A program made the translations under genes and the position numbers. Of a stretch of 54,777 nt of DNA, positions 24,077 to 32,863 are shown piece after piece (within the stretch, counting starts at the first letter, position 1; every line of letters starts with the position of its first letter). The notes under the pieces are model-generated. The model searched no databases. It was not told the origin of the DNA and saw nothing but the letters and a program-made list of their open reading frames with translations. Source of the stretch: Thalassotalea_E sp964620605 (GTDB taxonomy: Bacteria; Pseudomonadota; Gammaproteobacteria; Enterobacterales; Alteromonadaceae); the NCBI GenBank assembly GCA_964620605.1, contig CAZUHQ010000011.1, forward strand, positions 1 to 54,777, given 5' to 3'.

Positions 24077-25432
24077 GTGTTGGAATTTTTTTGGAATTTA
24101 TCTTCATTTATTATCGCGCTTGGTATTTTAATTACCGTCCATGAATACGGTCATTTTTGGGTAGCGCGGAAAAATAAGGTAAAAGTTGAGCGTTTTGCTA
24201 TCGGCTTTGGTACGCCGATATGGCGCAGGGTAGACAAGCAAGGCACGGAATTTGTTATCGCGCTGATCCCACTAGGCGGTTACGTTAAAATGCTTGATGA
24301 GCGTGTTGATCAAGTTGCGCCTGAAGACAAGGATAAAACTTTTAACAGCAAAACTGTCTATCAGCGTATTGCCATTATCGCCGCCGGGCCAGGTGCTAAT
24401 TTTATTTTTGCCATTTTTGCCTTTTATTTAATGTTTTTATTAGGGGTGCCAAGCGTTAAGCCAATTGTCGGTGAAGTCGCACCTCAGTCGATAGCGGCCA
24501 AAGCCGGGCTGCCAGCTAATAGTGAAATTGTTGCGGTTGCGGGAAATACTACCCGTGACTGGCAAGACGTTAATTTAGCCTTAGTTGCGCAAATGGGTGA
24601 GCAGCACATAGAAATAGCGACGCGTCAGTCAGACAGTGTGTCAACGCAAACGCATAAATTAGATACCAGTCACTGGCAGTTTTCACCGGATAATAGTTCA
24701 GCGATTCAAAGCTTAGGCTTAACGCCATTTCGCCCGAAAGTATATAACCAGGTGGCTGTGGTTGCTAAAGACAGCCCAGCAGAAAAAGCTGGCTTACAAA
24801 TAGGGGATCAGCCGTTAACTATTAACCGCCAGAGGGTTAATGGTCAATGGCAAAATTTTACTGAACAGGTGAAGCAATACCCTAAGCAAACCGTTGAACT
24901 TGAAGTCTTACGAAATGGTGAAACGGTTACTTTAGCGGTGACACCAGAGAATGTGGTGCGCAATGGCAAGCAAATAGGTTACCTTGGGGTGGCAGCGAAA
25001 ACCGATCCGTATCCACAGGATTATCAAATTGAATTGTCTTATGGTGTGCTTGATGCATTTGGTCAGAGTCTGGATCGCACCTGGCAGTTAGTAACGTTAA
25101 GTTTTAACATGATAGGTAAATTGATTACTGGTGATGTTTCTGTAAAAAACTTAAGTGGTCCTATTGCCATTGCCCAGGGAGCAGGTGAACATGCCGGTTA
25201 TGGATTTGTTTACTTTTTAGGCTTTTTAGCATTAATTAGTATTAATTTAGGGATAATTAACATTTTACCTGTGCCGGTACTTGATGGCGGGCATTTAGTT
25301 TATTACCTTATAGAGCTTTTTACCGGTCGACCTGTTCCTGAAAAAATACAAGAAATAGGTTTTAAATTTGGTACACTAGCGCTTTTAGGCTTGATGAGTA
25401 TCGCATTATTTAACGATTTGTCGCGATTATAA
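24077..25432 (+). CDS. rseP: Site-2 intramembrane zinc metalloprotease RseP
   Basis: RseP cleaves anti-sigma factor RseA within the inner membrane during the sigma-E envelope stress response, and it also removes remnant signal peptides. The 451-residue protein has the HEYGH zinc motif (His22-His26) in the first helix, two tandem periplasmic PDZ domains (about 125-310), and the third-metal-ligand motif NILPVPVLDGGHL near residue 394. It starts with GTG. It lies directly upstream of bamA, a linkage that fits shared outer-membrane control. Confidence 0.97.
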   Translation: MLEFFWNLSSFIIALGILITVHEYGHFWVARKNKVKVERFAIGFGTPIWRRVDKQGTEFVIALIPLGGYVKMLDERVDQVAPEDKDKTFNSKTVYQRIAIIAAGPGANFIFAIFAFYLMFLLGVPSVKPIVGEVAPQSIAAKAGLPANSEIVAVAGNTTRDWQDVNLALVAQMGEQHIEIATRQSDSVSTQTHKLDTSHWQFSPDNSSAIQSLGLTPFRPKVYNQVAVVAKDSPAEKAGLQIGDQPLTINRQRVNGQWQNFTEQVKQYPKQTVELEVLRNGETVTLAVTPENVVRNGKQIGYLGVAAKTDPYPQDYQIELSYGVLDAFGQSLDRTWQLVTLSFNMIGKLITGDVSVKNLSGPIAIAQGAGEHAGYGFVYFLGFLALISINLGIINILPVPVLDGGHLVYYLIELFTGRPVPEKIQEIGFKFGTLALLGLMSIALFNDLSRL

Positions 25433-25460
25433 ATAGAAGAAGTAGTTAAGTTAAATTTTT

Positions 25461-27929
25461 ATGATGATGAAAAAAATTGCCCTAGCGGTGTTAATGGGTG
25501 CCTTAGGCACGACTGCTCAGGCGGCAGAAGAATTCCAAGTTGAAGATATTCAAGTTAAAGGCTTACAGCGAGTTGCGTTGGGGGCTGCATTAACTCATAT
25601 TCCATTTAACGTTGGCGATACCCTTAATGATTTTCGTATTTCACAATCGATTAAGGCGTTATACAAGTCTGGCCACTTTAACGATATTGCAGTTTATCGT
25701 GATGGTAATCGGGTCATCTATAGAGTACGCGAACGTGAAACTATCAGTGAGATCACTTTTGACGGCAATAAAGATCTTAAAGAAGAACAGCTGGTAGAAA
25801 GCCTGGACGGCAGTGATATCCGGGTTGGTGAAACCTTAGATAAAACCGTGATCGCCGGTTTAGAGGTTGGTCTGGAAGATTTTTACCATAGTGTTGGTAA
25901 GTATAATGCGGATGTTAAGGCGGAAATTACCCATTTACCCAGAAACCGGGTGAATTTGAAATTTGTTTTCTCGGAAGGTGATGCCGCGGCGATCCAACAA
26001 ATCAATATTGTCGGTAATGAAATCTTTTCTGATGAAGAACTATTAGAAGGCTCAGAGCTTACTTTTGATTCACCCTGGTGGGACTTTATGGCGCAAGATC
26101 GCTATCAAAAGCAAACCTTGCAGGGGGACATGGAAAAGATTGAGAGCTATTATTTAGACCGCGGCTATTTGCAATATAAGGTCGATTCAACGCAAGTGTC
26201 GATGACGCCAGATAAAAAAGCGGTTTATATCACGTTAAACGTCACCGAAGGTGAACAATATACCGTTAGTGATGTCGAGTTTGTCGGTGATATGGCGGGC
26301 TTTGAAAAAACGATTCGTGCGATTAATCCATTACGGGGTGGCAAGCTTTATAATGGTGCTGAAGTTACTTACACCGAAGAAACTATCAGTAAGTTCTTAG
26401 GGCGCTTTGGTTATGCTTATCCGAAAGTGACAACAGTGCCTGAAATTAATGAAGACGATAAAACGGTAAAATTGACGATTTCTGTCGATCCGGGCAAGCG
26501 AGTTTATGTCAATCGCATTAATTTTAAGGGCAATCATGTTACTTCCGATCGAGTATTGCGTCGTGAAATGCGTCAAATGGAAGGTGCCTGGTTATCAAAC
26601 AGCTTAGTGGAAGGCTCTAAAGCCTGGTTGCAACGTTTGCCTTATATGGAAGAGGTTGAATTTGAAACCACCCAATTACCGGATGAAGAGGATCTGGTCG
26701 ATGTGGAGTTTAAGGTCAAAGAGCAGCCATCCGGGTCATTTACTGCGGGTATAGGTTACGGCTCGGCCACTAAACTGAGCTTAAATGCCGGTATCCAGCA
26801 AAATAACTTTTTAGGCACAGGTAATAGGTTAGGCTTTAGCGTTAATACTGTCAGCTATTCGCGCAGTGTCAGCATGACGTATACCGACCCGTACTTTACT
26901 GTGGATGCCATCTCGTTAGGCGGTACGATTTTCTATAATGAGTTTGATGCCGGTAGTGCTAACCTGGTTGAGTATAACAACAAAACTTATGGCGTTAGTG
27001 TTAACTTTGGTTTTCCGATCAATGAATATGTTCGTTTGAACTTTGGTGTTGGTTATAAACACAATGGCATTACCCGCTTACAAACGTATGAGCAAATTCA
27101 GCGTTTCTATGAGCTGTATTCAGATCCGAACGATCCGGATGCCGGTTTAGAGTTTGAAAACTTTGATGTCAGCGCCTCGATTTCTCGTTCAACGTTAAAC
27201 CGTGGTACTTTCCCAACCGCAGGCTCTTCACAGCGTTTGTCATACAAGATGACAACGCCGAACTCGGATACTAACTATTTCACCTTAAATTTAGATACCA
27301 AATGGTATTTCCCAATTGCCCGCGGCTGGAGCTTTAAAACCAGCTTGAAATTAGGCTATGGTAACGGGTATGGTGATATCAACGGCAATGATCAAATCTT
27401 ACCGTTTTGGGAGAACTTTAGAGCCGGTGGTGGTTCAGATACCTTACGTGGCTTCGAAACCAATATTGTTGGTCCTAGAGCCATCTTTAGGTATCCGACG
27501 GGGATCCCGGGGACACCAGATCCATTGGGCGGCAGCGGTTGTTGTTTAGGGCCTGATCACGATGTTATCAGTAGTTCCCGCCGCTCGGTAGGTGGTAATG
27601 CTATGGCGGTTGCTGGCCTTGAATTAATTGTACCGACACCGCTAATCGATGAAGGTTATGCTAACAGTGTCCGCACCAGCTTCTTTATCGATGCCGGTAA
27701 TGTTTGGGATACTGAATTTACTTTGAGTGATTATCGAGACTTGGCACCGAAAGAATTTGCCAAAATAGACGATTATTCCGATGTCGGTCGTTATCGGGTT
27801 TCCGGTGGTTTATCGATCCAATGGTTATCACCTATGGGGCCGATGATCTTTAGTTTTGCCCGGGCAATTAAGGAAGAAGAAGGGGATGATACTAAATTCT
27901 TTAATTTTAATATCGGACAAACCTTTTAA
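25461..27929 (+). CDS. bamA: Outer-membrane protein assembly factor BamA
   Basis: BamA is the essential Omp85 barrel that inserts outer-membrane proteins. The 822-residue precursor has a signal peptide ending AQA/AEEF near residue 22, five POTRA domains (to about 420) and a 16-strand barrel. The latter has the conserved LRGF of loop 6 and VGGNAMAVAGLELIVPTPL, ending FNIGQTF with terminal Phe. Loop 6 carries adjacent Cys694-Cys695 (27540-27545); E. coli has two spaced cysteines in this loop. ATG codons at 25461, 25464 and 25467 are all possible starts. Confidence 0.97.
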   Translation: MMMKKIALAVLMGALGTTAQAAEEFQVEDIQVKGLQRVALGAALTHIPFNVGDTLNDFRISQSIKALYKSGHFNDIAVYRDGNRVIYRVRERETISEITFDGNKDLKEEQLVESLDGSDIRVGETLDKTVIAGLEVGLEDFYHSVGKYNADVKAEITHLPRNRVNLKFVFSEGDAAAIQQINIVGNEIFSDEELLEGSELTFDSPWWDFMAQDRYQKQTLQGDMEKIESYYLDRGYLQYKVDSTQVSMTPDKKAVYITLNVTEGEQYTVSDVEFVGDMAGFEKTIRAINPLRGGKLYNGAEVTYTEETISKFLGRFGYAYPKVTTVPEINEDDKTVKLTISVDPGKRVYVNRINFKGNHVTSDRVLRREMRQMEGAWLSNSLVEGSKAWLQRLPYMEEVEFETTQLPDEEDLVDVEFKVKEQPSGSFTAGIGYGSATKLSLNAGIQQNNFLGTGNRLGFSVNTVSYSRSVSMTYTDPYFTVDAISLGGTIFYNEFDAGSANLVEYNNKTYGVSVNFGFPINEYVRLNFGVGYKHNGITRLQTYEQIQRFYELYSDPNDPDAGLEFENFDVSASISRSTLNRGTFPTAGSSQRLSYKMTTPNSDTNYFTLNLDTKWYFPIARGWSFKTSLKLGYGNGYGDINGNDQILPFWENFRAGGGSDTLRGFETNIVGPRAIFRYPTGIPGTPDPLGGSGCCLGPDHDVISSSRRSVGGNAMAVAGLELIVPTPLIDEGYANSVRTSFFIDAGNVWDTEFTLSDYRDLAPKEFAKIDDYSDVGRYRVSGGLSIQWLSPMGPMIFSFARAIKEEEGDDTKFFNFNIGQTF

Positions 27930-27993
27930 TTGGTTAACAGATCCCAATATAAATGAAATAATGAACAGAATACCTTTAAGTTAGGAGAAGAAA

Positions 27994-28512
27994 TTGAAAA
28001 AGTTATTTAAATCAATCGCGCTAGCAACAGTAGCTTCAGGAGCTTTATTATCGAGTGCAGCTATGGCAGCCGATCAAAAAATTGCCGTGGTTAATTTCCA
28101 GGAAGTGATGGGAAAAATTCCTCAAACTGCAGCGATTATGCAAGCGTTAGAAGCAGAATTTAAAGATGCGAAAGCTGAATTAGCTCAGCTGGAAAAAGAT
28201 ATTAAATACTACCAGGAAAAGAAACAGCGCGATTCTTCTTTGATGAGCAAAAAAGAAATTGAAGAGTTAGACAAGAAAATTGCTGAATATTACCAAGACT
28301 ATCAAACCAAAGGTAAGGCGTTACAGCAACAAGCGGGTGCTCGTCAAAACGAAGAAACGAATAAAATTGTTGCACTAGTTCGTCAGGCGATTGATGGCAT
28401 AGCGGCAAAAGAGAAAGTTGATTTAGTGATTGAACAAAAAGCCGTAGTATTTTCTAAGCCAGATCTTAGCATTACTGATAAAGTGGTTGAGCAGGTAAGC
28501 AAGCTTAACTAA
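27994..28512 (+). CDS. skp: Periplasmic chaperone Skp (OmpH family)
   Basis: Skp holds unfolded outer-membrane proteins for delivery to BamA. The 172-residue precursor has a signal peptide (AMA/ADQK, about residue 25). IAVVNFQEVMGKIPQ follows, then the long charged coiled coil (about 60-120) of the tentacles, and a closing DLVIEQKAVVFSKPDLSITDKV strand segment. It starts with TTG after AGGAG. A terminator follows; lpxD starts 148 bases downstream. Confidence 0.95.
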   Translation: MKKLFKSIALATVASGALLSSAAMAADQKIAVVNFQEVMGKIPQTAAIMQALEAEFKDAKAELAQLEKDIKYYQEKKQRDSSLMSKKEIEELDKKIAEYYQDYQTKGKALQQQAGARQNEETNKIVALVRQAIDGIAAKEKVDLVIEQKAVVFSKPDLSITDKVVEQVSKLN

Positions 28513-28554
28513 TTCTCTGCACTATCAAATTACAGATATTGCAATAATGCGATT

Positions 28555-28593
28555 AAAAAATACGTTACTTTTTAAGTAGCGTATTTTTTTGTT
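28555..28593 (+). terminator. Terminator after skp
   Basis: AAAAAATACGTTACTT and AAGTAGCGTATTTTTTT form a stem with one G-U pair, followed by G and more T. lpxD and the lipid A genes beyond therefore probably also have their own promoter. Confidence 0.88.
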
Positions 28594-28659
28594 TTAGTTT
28601 AGCCGCTTATTAGCCTAAACTGTTGATAGCTTAGCTATTGTTATTAAAGAAAATCATTA

Positions 28660-29697
28660 ATGAGTTATACACTTCAAGAAATTGCCGAAAAAATTGGCGC
28701 AACCGTTAAAGGAGATAGCAATGTCTCTGTGGCTCGTCTGGCGACATTAAAAAATGCCAACTCAGATCAAATTGCGTTTTTGTCGAATGCTAAATATCGC
28801 CAACAACTGAGTGACACTAAGGCAGGTGCGGTAATATTATCGCCAGACTGTCTTGATGATTGTCCAACCAATGCCTTAGTGATGGAGAATCCTTATATGG
28901 GCTACGCCTTAGTTGCTCAGTTATTGGATACCACGCCAAGGCCTTCGGCGAATATTCATCCTTCGGCTGTGGTTGACTCGTCTGCCATTATTGGTAAAGG
29001 CGTGACTATCGGCGCAAACAGCGTGGTCGAAGCCGGCGTTGAGCTCGGTGATAACCTTGCTATCGGAGCAGGTTGTTTTATTGGTCAGGGTGCAAAAATT
29101 GGCGCAAATACCAAGCTTTGGGCTAATGTCAGTGTCTATCATGATGTTATCATTGGCAGTGACTGTCTGATCCAGGCCAGTACTGTGATAGGCTCAGACG
29201 GTTTTGGTTATGCTAATCATCAAGGACAGTGGCAAAAAATTCCTCAGTTAGGCAGAGTTGTTATTGGTAATCGGGTAGAAATCGGTGCCAGTACTACCAT
29301 AGATCGCGGTGCATTGGATGATACTATCATTAACGATGGCGTGATCTTGGATAATCAAATACAAATTGCACACAATGTCGTTATCGGGGAAAATACAGCA
29401 ATGGCGGCCTGTAGTGTTATTGCCGGTAGCACAGAAATTGGTAAAAACTGCACTATCGCCGGTATGGTGGGCATTAACGGTCACATTAAAGTAGCAGATA
29501 ATTGCGTGTTTACCGGTTTTGCCATGGTGACAAAAAATATCACCGAAAGTGGAGTATATTCTTCAGGTTTGCCGGTGCAACCCAATAAAGAATGGCAAAA
29601 ATCCAACGCCAGAATTAGAAAACTCGAGAGCACCAATAAAAAAATTAAAATGCTCGAGCAAGAAATACAGGCATTAAAAACTAACGCAACTAGCTAG
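28660..29697 (+). CDS. lpxD: UDP-3-O-(3-hydroxyacyl)glucosamine N-acyltransferase
   Basis: LpxD adds the second hydroxyacyl chain in lipid A synthesis. The 345-residue protein has an N-terminal uridine-binding domain (to about 100), then a left-handed beta helix of hexapeptide repeats. GSDGFGYANHQGQWQKIPQLG near residue 178 and QIQIAHNVVIGENTAMAACSVIAGS near 235 include the catalytic His. A C-terminal helix with coiled-coil character follows (IRKLESTNKKIKMLEQEI). It heads the lpxD-fabZ-lpxA-lpxB order seen in most Gram-negatives. Confidence 0.96.
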   Translation: MSYTLQEIAEKIGATVKGDSNVSVARLATLKNANSDQIAFLSNAKYRQQLSDTKAGAVILSPDCLDDCPTNALVMENPYMGYALVAQLLDTTPRPSANIHPSAVVDSSAIIGKGVTIGANSVVEAGVELGDNLAIGAGCFIGQGAKIGANTKLWANVSVYHDVIIGSDCLIQASTVIGSDGFGYANHQGQWQKIPQLGRVVIGNRVEIGASTTIDRGALDDTIINDGVILDNQIQIAHNVVIGENTAMAACSVIAGSTEIGKNCTIAGMVGINGHIKVADNCVFTGFAMVTKNITESGVYSSGLPVQPNKEWQKSNARIRKLESTNKKIKMLEQEIQALKTNATS

Positions 29698-29750
29698 CTA
29701 CTTGATTATTTTCAGGTAGCAGCTGTTTAAATCAATGAAAGGACAGTGAT

Positions 29751-30203
29751 TTGGAATCGCAAAATAACGTTATTGATGTACAAGAAATACAAAAATTAAT
29801 CCCACATCGTTATCCGATGTTATTAGTTGATCGTGTATTAGATTATGAGGCCGGTAAATGGTTACACGCGATCAAAAATGTCACTTTCAATGAGCCGGTA
29901 TTTACCGGGCATTTTCCTGAACTGGCAATTTTCCCAGGGGTGATGATTTTGGAAAGTTTGGCGCAGGCCACTGGCATTTTAGGCTTTAAATCAGCAGAGA
30001 GTCGTGCGGCAGATGAAATGTACCTGTTTGCCTCAATTGACAATGCCAAGTTTAAGCAGCCAGTCGTGCCGGGCGATACCATGCATTTGCATGTTGAGTT
30101 CATTAAAGAACGCCGTGGCATGTGGAAGTTTTACGGTGAAGCTAAGGTTGACGGTAAAGTGGTGTGCTCTGCTGATCTAATGTGCGCACGACGCAAGTTA
30201 TAA
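29751..30203 (+). CDS. fabZ: 3-hydroxyacyl-[acyl-carrier-protein] dehydratase FabZ
   Basis: FabZ dehydrates hydroxyacyl-ACP in fatty-acid elongation and competes with LpxA for hydroxyacyl-ACP. The 150-residue hot-dog-fold protein has LIPHRYPMLLVDRV near residue 16 and GHFPELAIFPGVMILESLAQ, with catalytic His54 and Glu68. It starts with TTG preceded by AAAGGA. Position between lpxD and lpxA is conserved. Confidence 0.97.
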   Translation: MESQNNVIDVQEIQKLIPHRYPMLLVDRVLDYEAGKWLHAIKNVTFNEPVFTGHFPELAIFPGVMILESLAQATGILGFKSAESRAADEMYLFASIDNAKFKQPVVPGDTMHLHVEFIKERRGMWKFYGEAKVDGKVVCSADLMCARRKL

Positions 30204-30241
30204 TACGACGTAAGTGATTAACTAATTAGGAGCATATTGCC

Positions 30242-31012
30242 TTGATTCATCCACAAGCAATCATCGAAGATGGCGCACAACTCGGTCAGAATGTTACTGT
30301 TGGCCCTTGGACTTATATCAGTAAAAGTGTCGTCATTGGCGATGACTGTGTTATCGGCCCTAATGTGGTGATCAACGGACCGACTCGTATCGGCAAAGGT
30401 AATCGGATTTTTCAGTTTGCCTCAATAGGTGAAGATTGTCAGGATCTGAAATATGCTGGTGAGGCCACTGAGCTAATTATCGGCGATAACAATACCTTCC
30501 GTGAGTCTTGTACCGTACATCGCGGCACCATTCAGGATCAGGGTATTACTCAGATCGGCAGTAATAATTTGTTTATGGCCTATACCCATGTTGCCCACGA
30601 TTGTGTCGTCGGTAACAACTGTATTATGGCGAATAACGCTTCGATTGCCGGTCATGTCCATGTCGGTGATTATGCTATTTTGGGTGGCATGAGCGGTGTC
30701 CATCAGTTCTGCCATATTGGTGCCCATAGTTTTGTCGCTGCAACTTCCCTGGTACTTAAGGATATTCCACCCTATGTGATGGCATCGGGTAATGCAGCTA
30801 AGCCATTTGGCTTAAATACTGAAGGCTTAAAGCGGCGCGGCTTTTCTGTTGAAGCAGTGCGGGCAATTAAGCAGGCGTATCGCAAAGTGTATCGCCAGGG
30901 CTTAACGGTTGAACAGGCACTACAGGAAATCAAGGACTCGATTACATCCAGCGCTGAAATTGAGCTATTTACTCAATTTATCGCTTCCTCTAATCGCGGT
31001 ATTATTCGTTAA
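30242..31012 (+). CDS. lpxA: Acyl-[acyl-carrier-protein]-UDP-N-acetylglucosamine O-acyltransferase
   Basis: LpxA catalyses the first acylation of UDP-GlcNAc in lipid A synthesis. The 256-residue protein is a hexapeptide-repeat beta helix with FASIGEDCQDLKYAGE near residue 59, TVHRGT near 91 and YTHVAHDC, where His119 aligns with the catalytic His125 of E. coli. A C-terminal helical domain has GLKRRGFS. The start is TTG with AGGAG nine bases upstream. The protein is cytosolic. Confidence 0.97.
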   Translation: MIHPQAIIEDGAQLGQNVTVGPWTYISKSVVIGDDCVIGPNVVINGPTRIGKGNRIFQFASIGEDCQDLKYAGEATELIIGDNNTFRESCTVHRGTIQDQGITQIGSNNLFMAYTHVAHDCVVGNNCIMANNASIAGHVHVGDYAILGGMSGVHQFCHIGAHSFVAATSLVLKDIPPYVMASGNAAKPFGLNTEGLKRRGFSVEAVRAIKQAYRKVYRQGLTVEQALQEIKDSITSSAEIELFTQFIASSNRGIIR

Positions 31013-31021
31013 GCTATTTTC

Positions 31022-32197
31022 ATGAACGATCCTGTGAATTCATCGGTAAACTCTGATGCCGCGCCGGTATTTGCCATCGTCGTAGGTGAGCATTCCGGTG
31101 ACACACTCGGCGCCGGTTTAATGCAATCCTTATTAAGCCGTTTTCCCAATGCTAAATTTGTCGGTATTGGCGGGCCCAAAATGCTGGCGCTCGGTTTTGA
31201 CAGCCTGTTTGATATGGAAGAGCTCTCGGTGATGGGCATCTTCGAAGTACTGGGTCGTCTCAGACGTTTGTTTCAAGTTAAAGATGAACTGGTTGAGCAT
31301 TTTACCGCCAATAAGCCGGATGTTTTTATCGGTATTGACGCGCCGGATTTTAATTTACGTTTAGAGCTTAGTTTAAAGCAGCTAGGCATTAAAACCGTGC
31401 ATTATGTCAGCCCGAGTGTCTGGGCATGGCGACAAAAACGGGTTTTTAAAATTGCCAAGGCAACGGATCTGGTATTGTCGTTACTGCCATTTGAAAAAGC
31501 CTTTTATGATCAACATCAGGTGCCGTGTCAGTTTGTTGGTCACTCGTTAGCAGATGATATTCCACTGGTTTCAGATCAAGCCAAAGCGAGAACAGAGCTA
31601 GGTTTAGCGCTGGATAAAAAAATATTAGCGTTAATGCCGGGCAGTCGCGGCGGTGAATTATCACGTTTGGTTGAACCTTTTTTGCAAAGTGCGCAATTGC
31701 TTATTCAACAAGATGCAAATTTGTTGTTTGTTGCGCCAATGATCAGTGAAAAGCGAGCCAAGCAGTTTGCTGAAATTAAACAGAAAATTGCCCCGCAATT
31801 ACCGGTTGATGTCATTATTGGTAAAACGCAACAAGTGATGGCGGCCAGTGACTGCTTATTAACCGCTTCCGGTACAGTAACCTTGGAAGCTGCGTTAATT
31901 AAGCGTCCTATGGTGATCTGCTATAAATTTAACCCGTTGACGTATCACCTATTTAAAGGGTTTGTGAAATTAAAGTGGTTTTCCTTGCCCAATTTATTAG
32001 CCAATAAAAGCTTAGTGCCTGAATTGCTACAATCACAAGTAACCGTCGACAATATCGTGCCTTTAGTCAAAGACAGGCTGTATTGCGATCAAGCTGAGCT
32101 TAATCAGGCATTTACCGAGATTCATCACAGTTTAAGACAAAACGCCAGTGAGCAGGCGGCAAAAGCCGTTATAGAGCTCTGTCAGGCAACTCATTAA
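31022..32197 (+). CDS. lpxB: Lipid-A-disaccharide synthase
   Basis: LpxB joins UDP-2,3-diacylglucosamine and lipid X. The 391-residue GT-B glycosyltransferase shows VVGEHSGDTLGAGLM near residue 21, GIDAPDFNLRL near 103, YVSPSVWAWRQKRV near 126 and MPGSRGGEL near 204. The last segment includes the donor-site motif ASGTVTLEAAL. It begins nine bases after lpxA and ends two bases before rnhB, so the genes are co-transcribed. Confidence 0.97.
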   Translation: MNDPVNSSVNSDAAPVFAIVVGEHSGDTLGAGLMQSLLSRFPNAKFVGIGGPKMLALGFDSLFDMEELSVMGIFEVLGRLRRLFQVKDELVEHFTANKPDVFIGIDAPDFNLRLELSLKQLGIKTVHYVSPSVWAWRQKRVFKIAKATDLVLSLLPFEKAFYDQHQVPCQFVGHSLADDIPLVSDQAKARTELGLALDKKILALMPGSRGGELSRLVEPFLQSAQLLIQQDANLLFVAPMISEKRAKQFAEIKQKIAPQLPVDVIIGKTQQVMAASDCLLTASGTVTLEAALIKRPMVICYKFNPLTYHLFKGFVKLKWFSLPNLLANKSLVPELLQSQVTVDNIVPLVKDRLYCDQAELNQAFTEIHHSLRQNASEQAAKAVIELCQATH

Positions 32198-32199
32198 TT

Positions 32200-32826
32200 A
32201 TGGCAAAAATTGCATTACCCCCTTTTGAATATCCTATCGCTTATTGTATCGCTGGCGTTGATGAAGTTGGCCGCGGGCCACTCGTCGGTGACGTCGTTAC
32301 TGCGGCGGTGATCCTCGATCCTGATAATCCGATCATTGGTTTAATGGACTCGAAAAAACTGTCAGAGAAAAAGCGCCAGCTGTTGTCCGAAGAAATAAAA
32401 GAAAAAGCCATCGCCTGGTGTATTGCCCGGGCAACGCCGGAAGAAATAGATACTTTAAATATTTTGCACGCCACTATGCTGGCAATGCAAAGGGCGGTAC
32501 AAGGGTTGGCGGTTGAACCGGATTATGTCCTGGTAGATGGCAATCGGACGCCAAGCTTTTACGGCGAGTCTGGCCAGATCGCCAGCCAATCAGTAGTGAA
32601 AGGTGATGCTCGGGTTGCGGAGATCAGCGCTGCATCGATTATTGCCAAAGTTGCCCGTGATAATGAAATGATCGAGCTGGACAAGCTTTATCCGCAATAT
32701 GGTTTTGCCAGTCATAAGGGCTATCCAACGAAAGCACATTTAGAAAAAATAGTCGAACATGGCGTATTAGACTGTTATCGTAAGAGCTTTAAACCGGTTG
32801 CTGCCGTGCTTAATAACCAAAATTAA
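32200..32826 (+). CDS. rnhB: Ribonuclease HII
   Basis: RNase HII removes ribonucleotides misincorporated in DNA and RNA of hybrids. The 208-residue protein has the DEDD-type active site: GVDEVGRGPLVGDVV near residue 18, DSKKLSEKKR near 49 and VDGN near 108. GDARVAEISAASIIAKVARD follows near 133. Placement between lpxB and dnaE is the standard gammaproteobacterial order. Confidence 0.97.
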   Translation: MAKIALPPFEYPIAYCIAGVDEVGRGPLVGDVVTAAVILDPDNPIIGLMDSKKLSEKKRQLLSEEIKEKAIAWCIARATPEEIDTLNILHATMLAMQRAVQGLAVEPDYVLVDGNRTPSFYGESGQIASQSVVKGDARVAEISAASIIAKVARDNEMIELDKLYPQYGFASHKGYPTKAHLEKIVEHGVLDCYRKSFKPVAAVLNNQN

Positions 32827-32863
32827 TAACGAAAAATAAATACTGAAACAATCATAAATTTAT

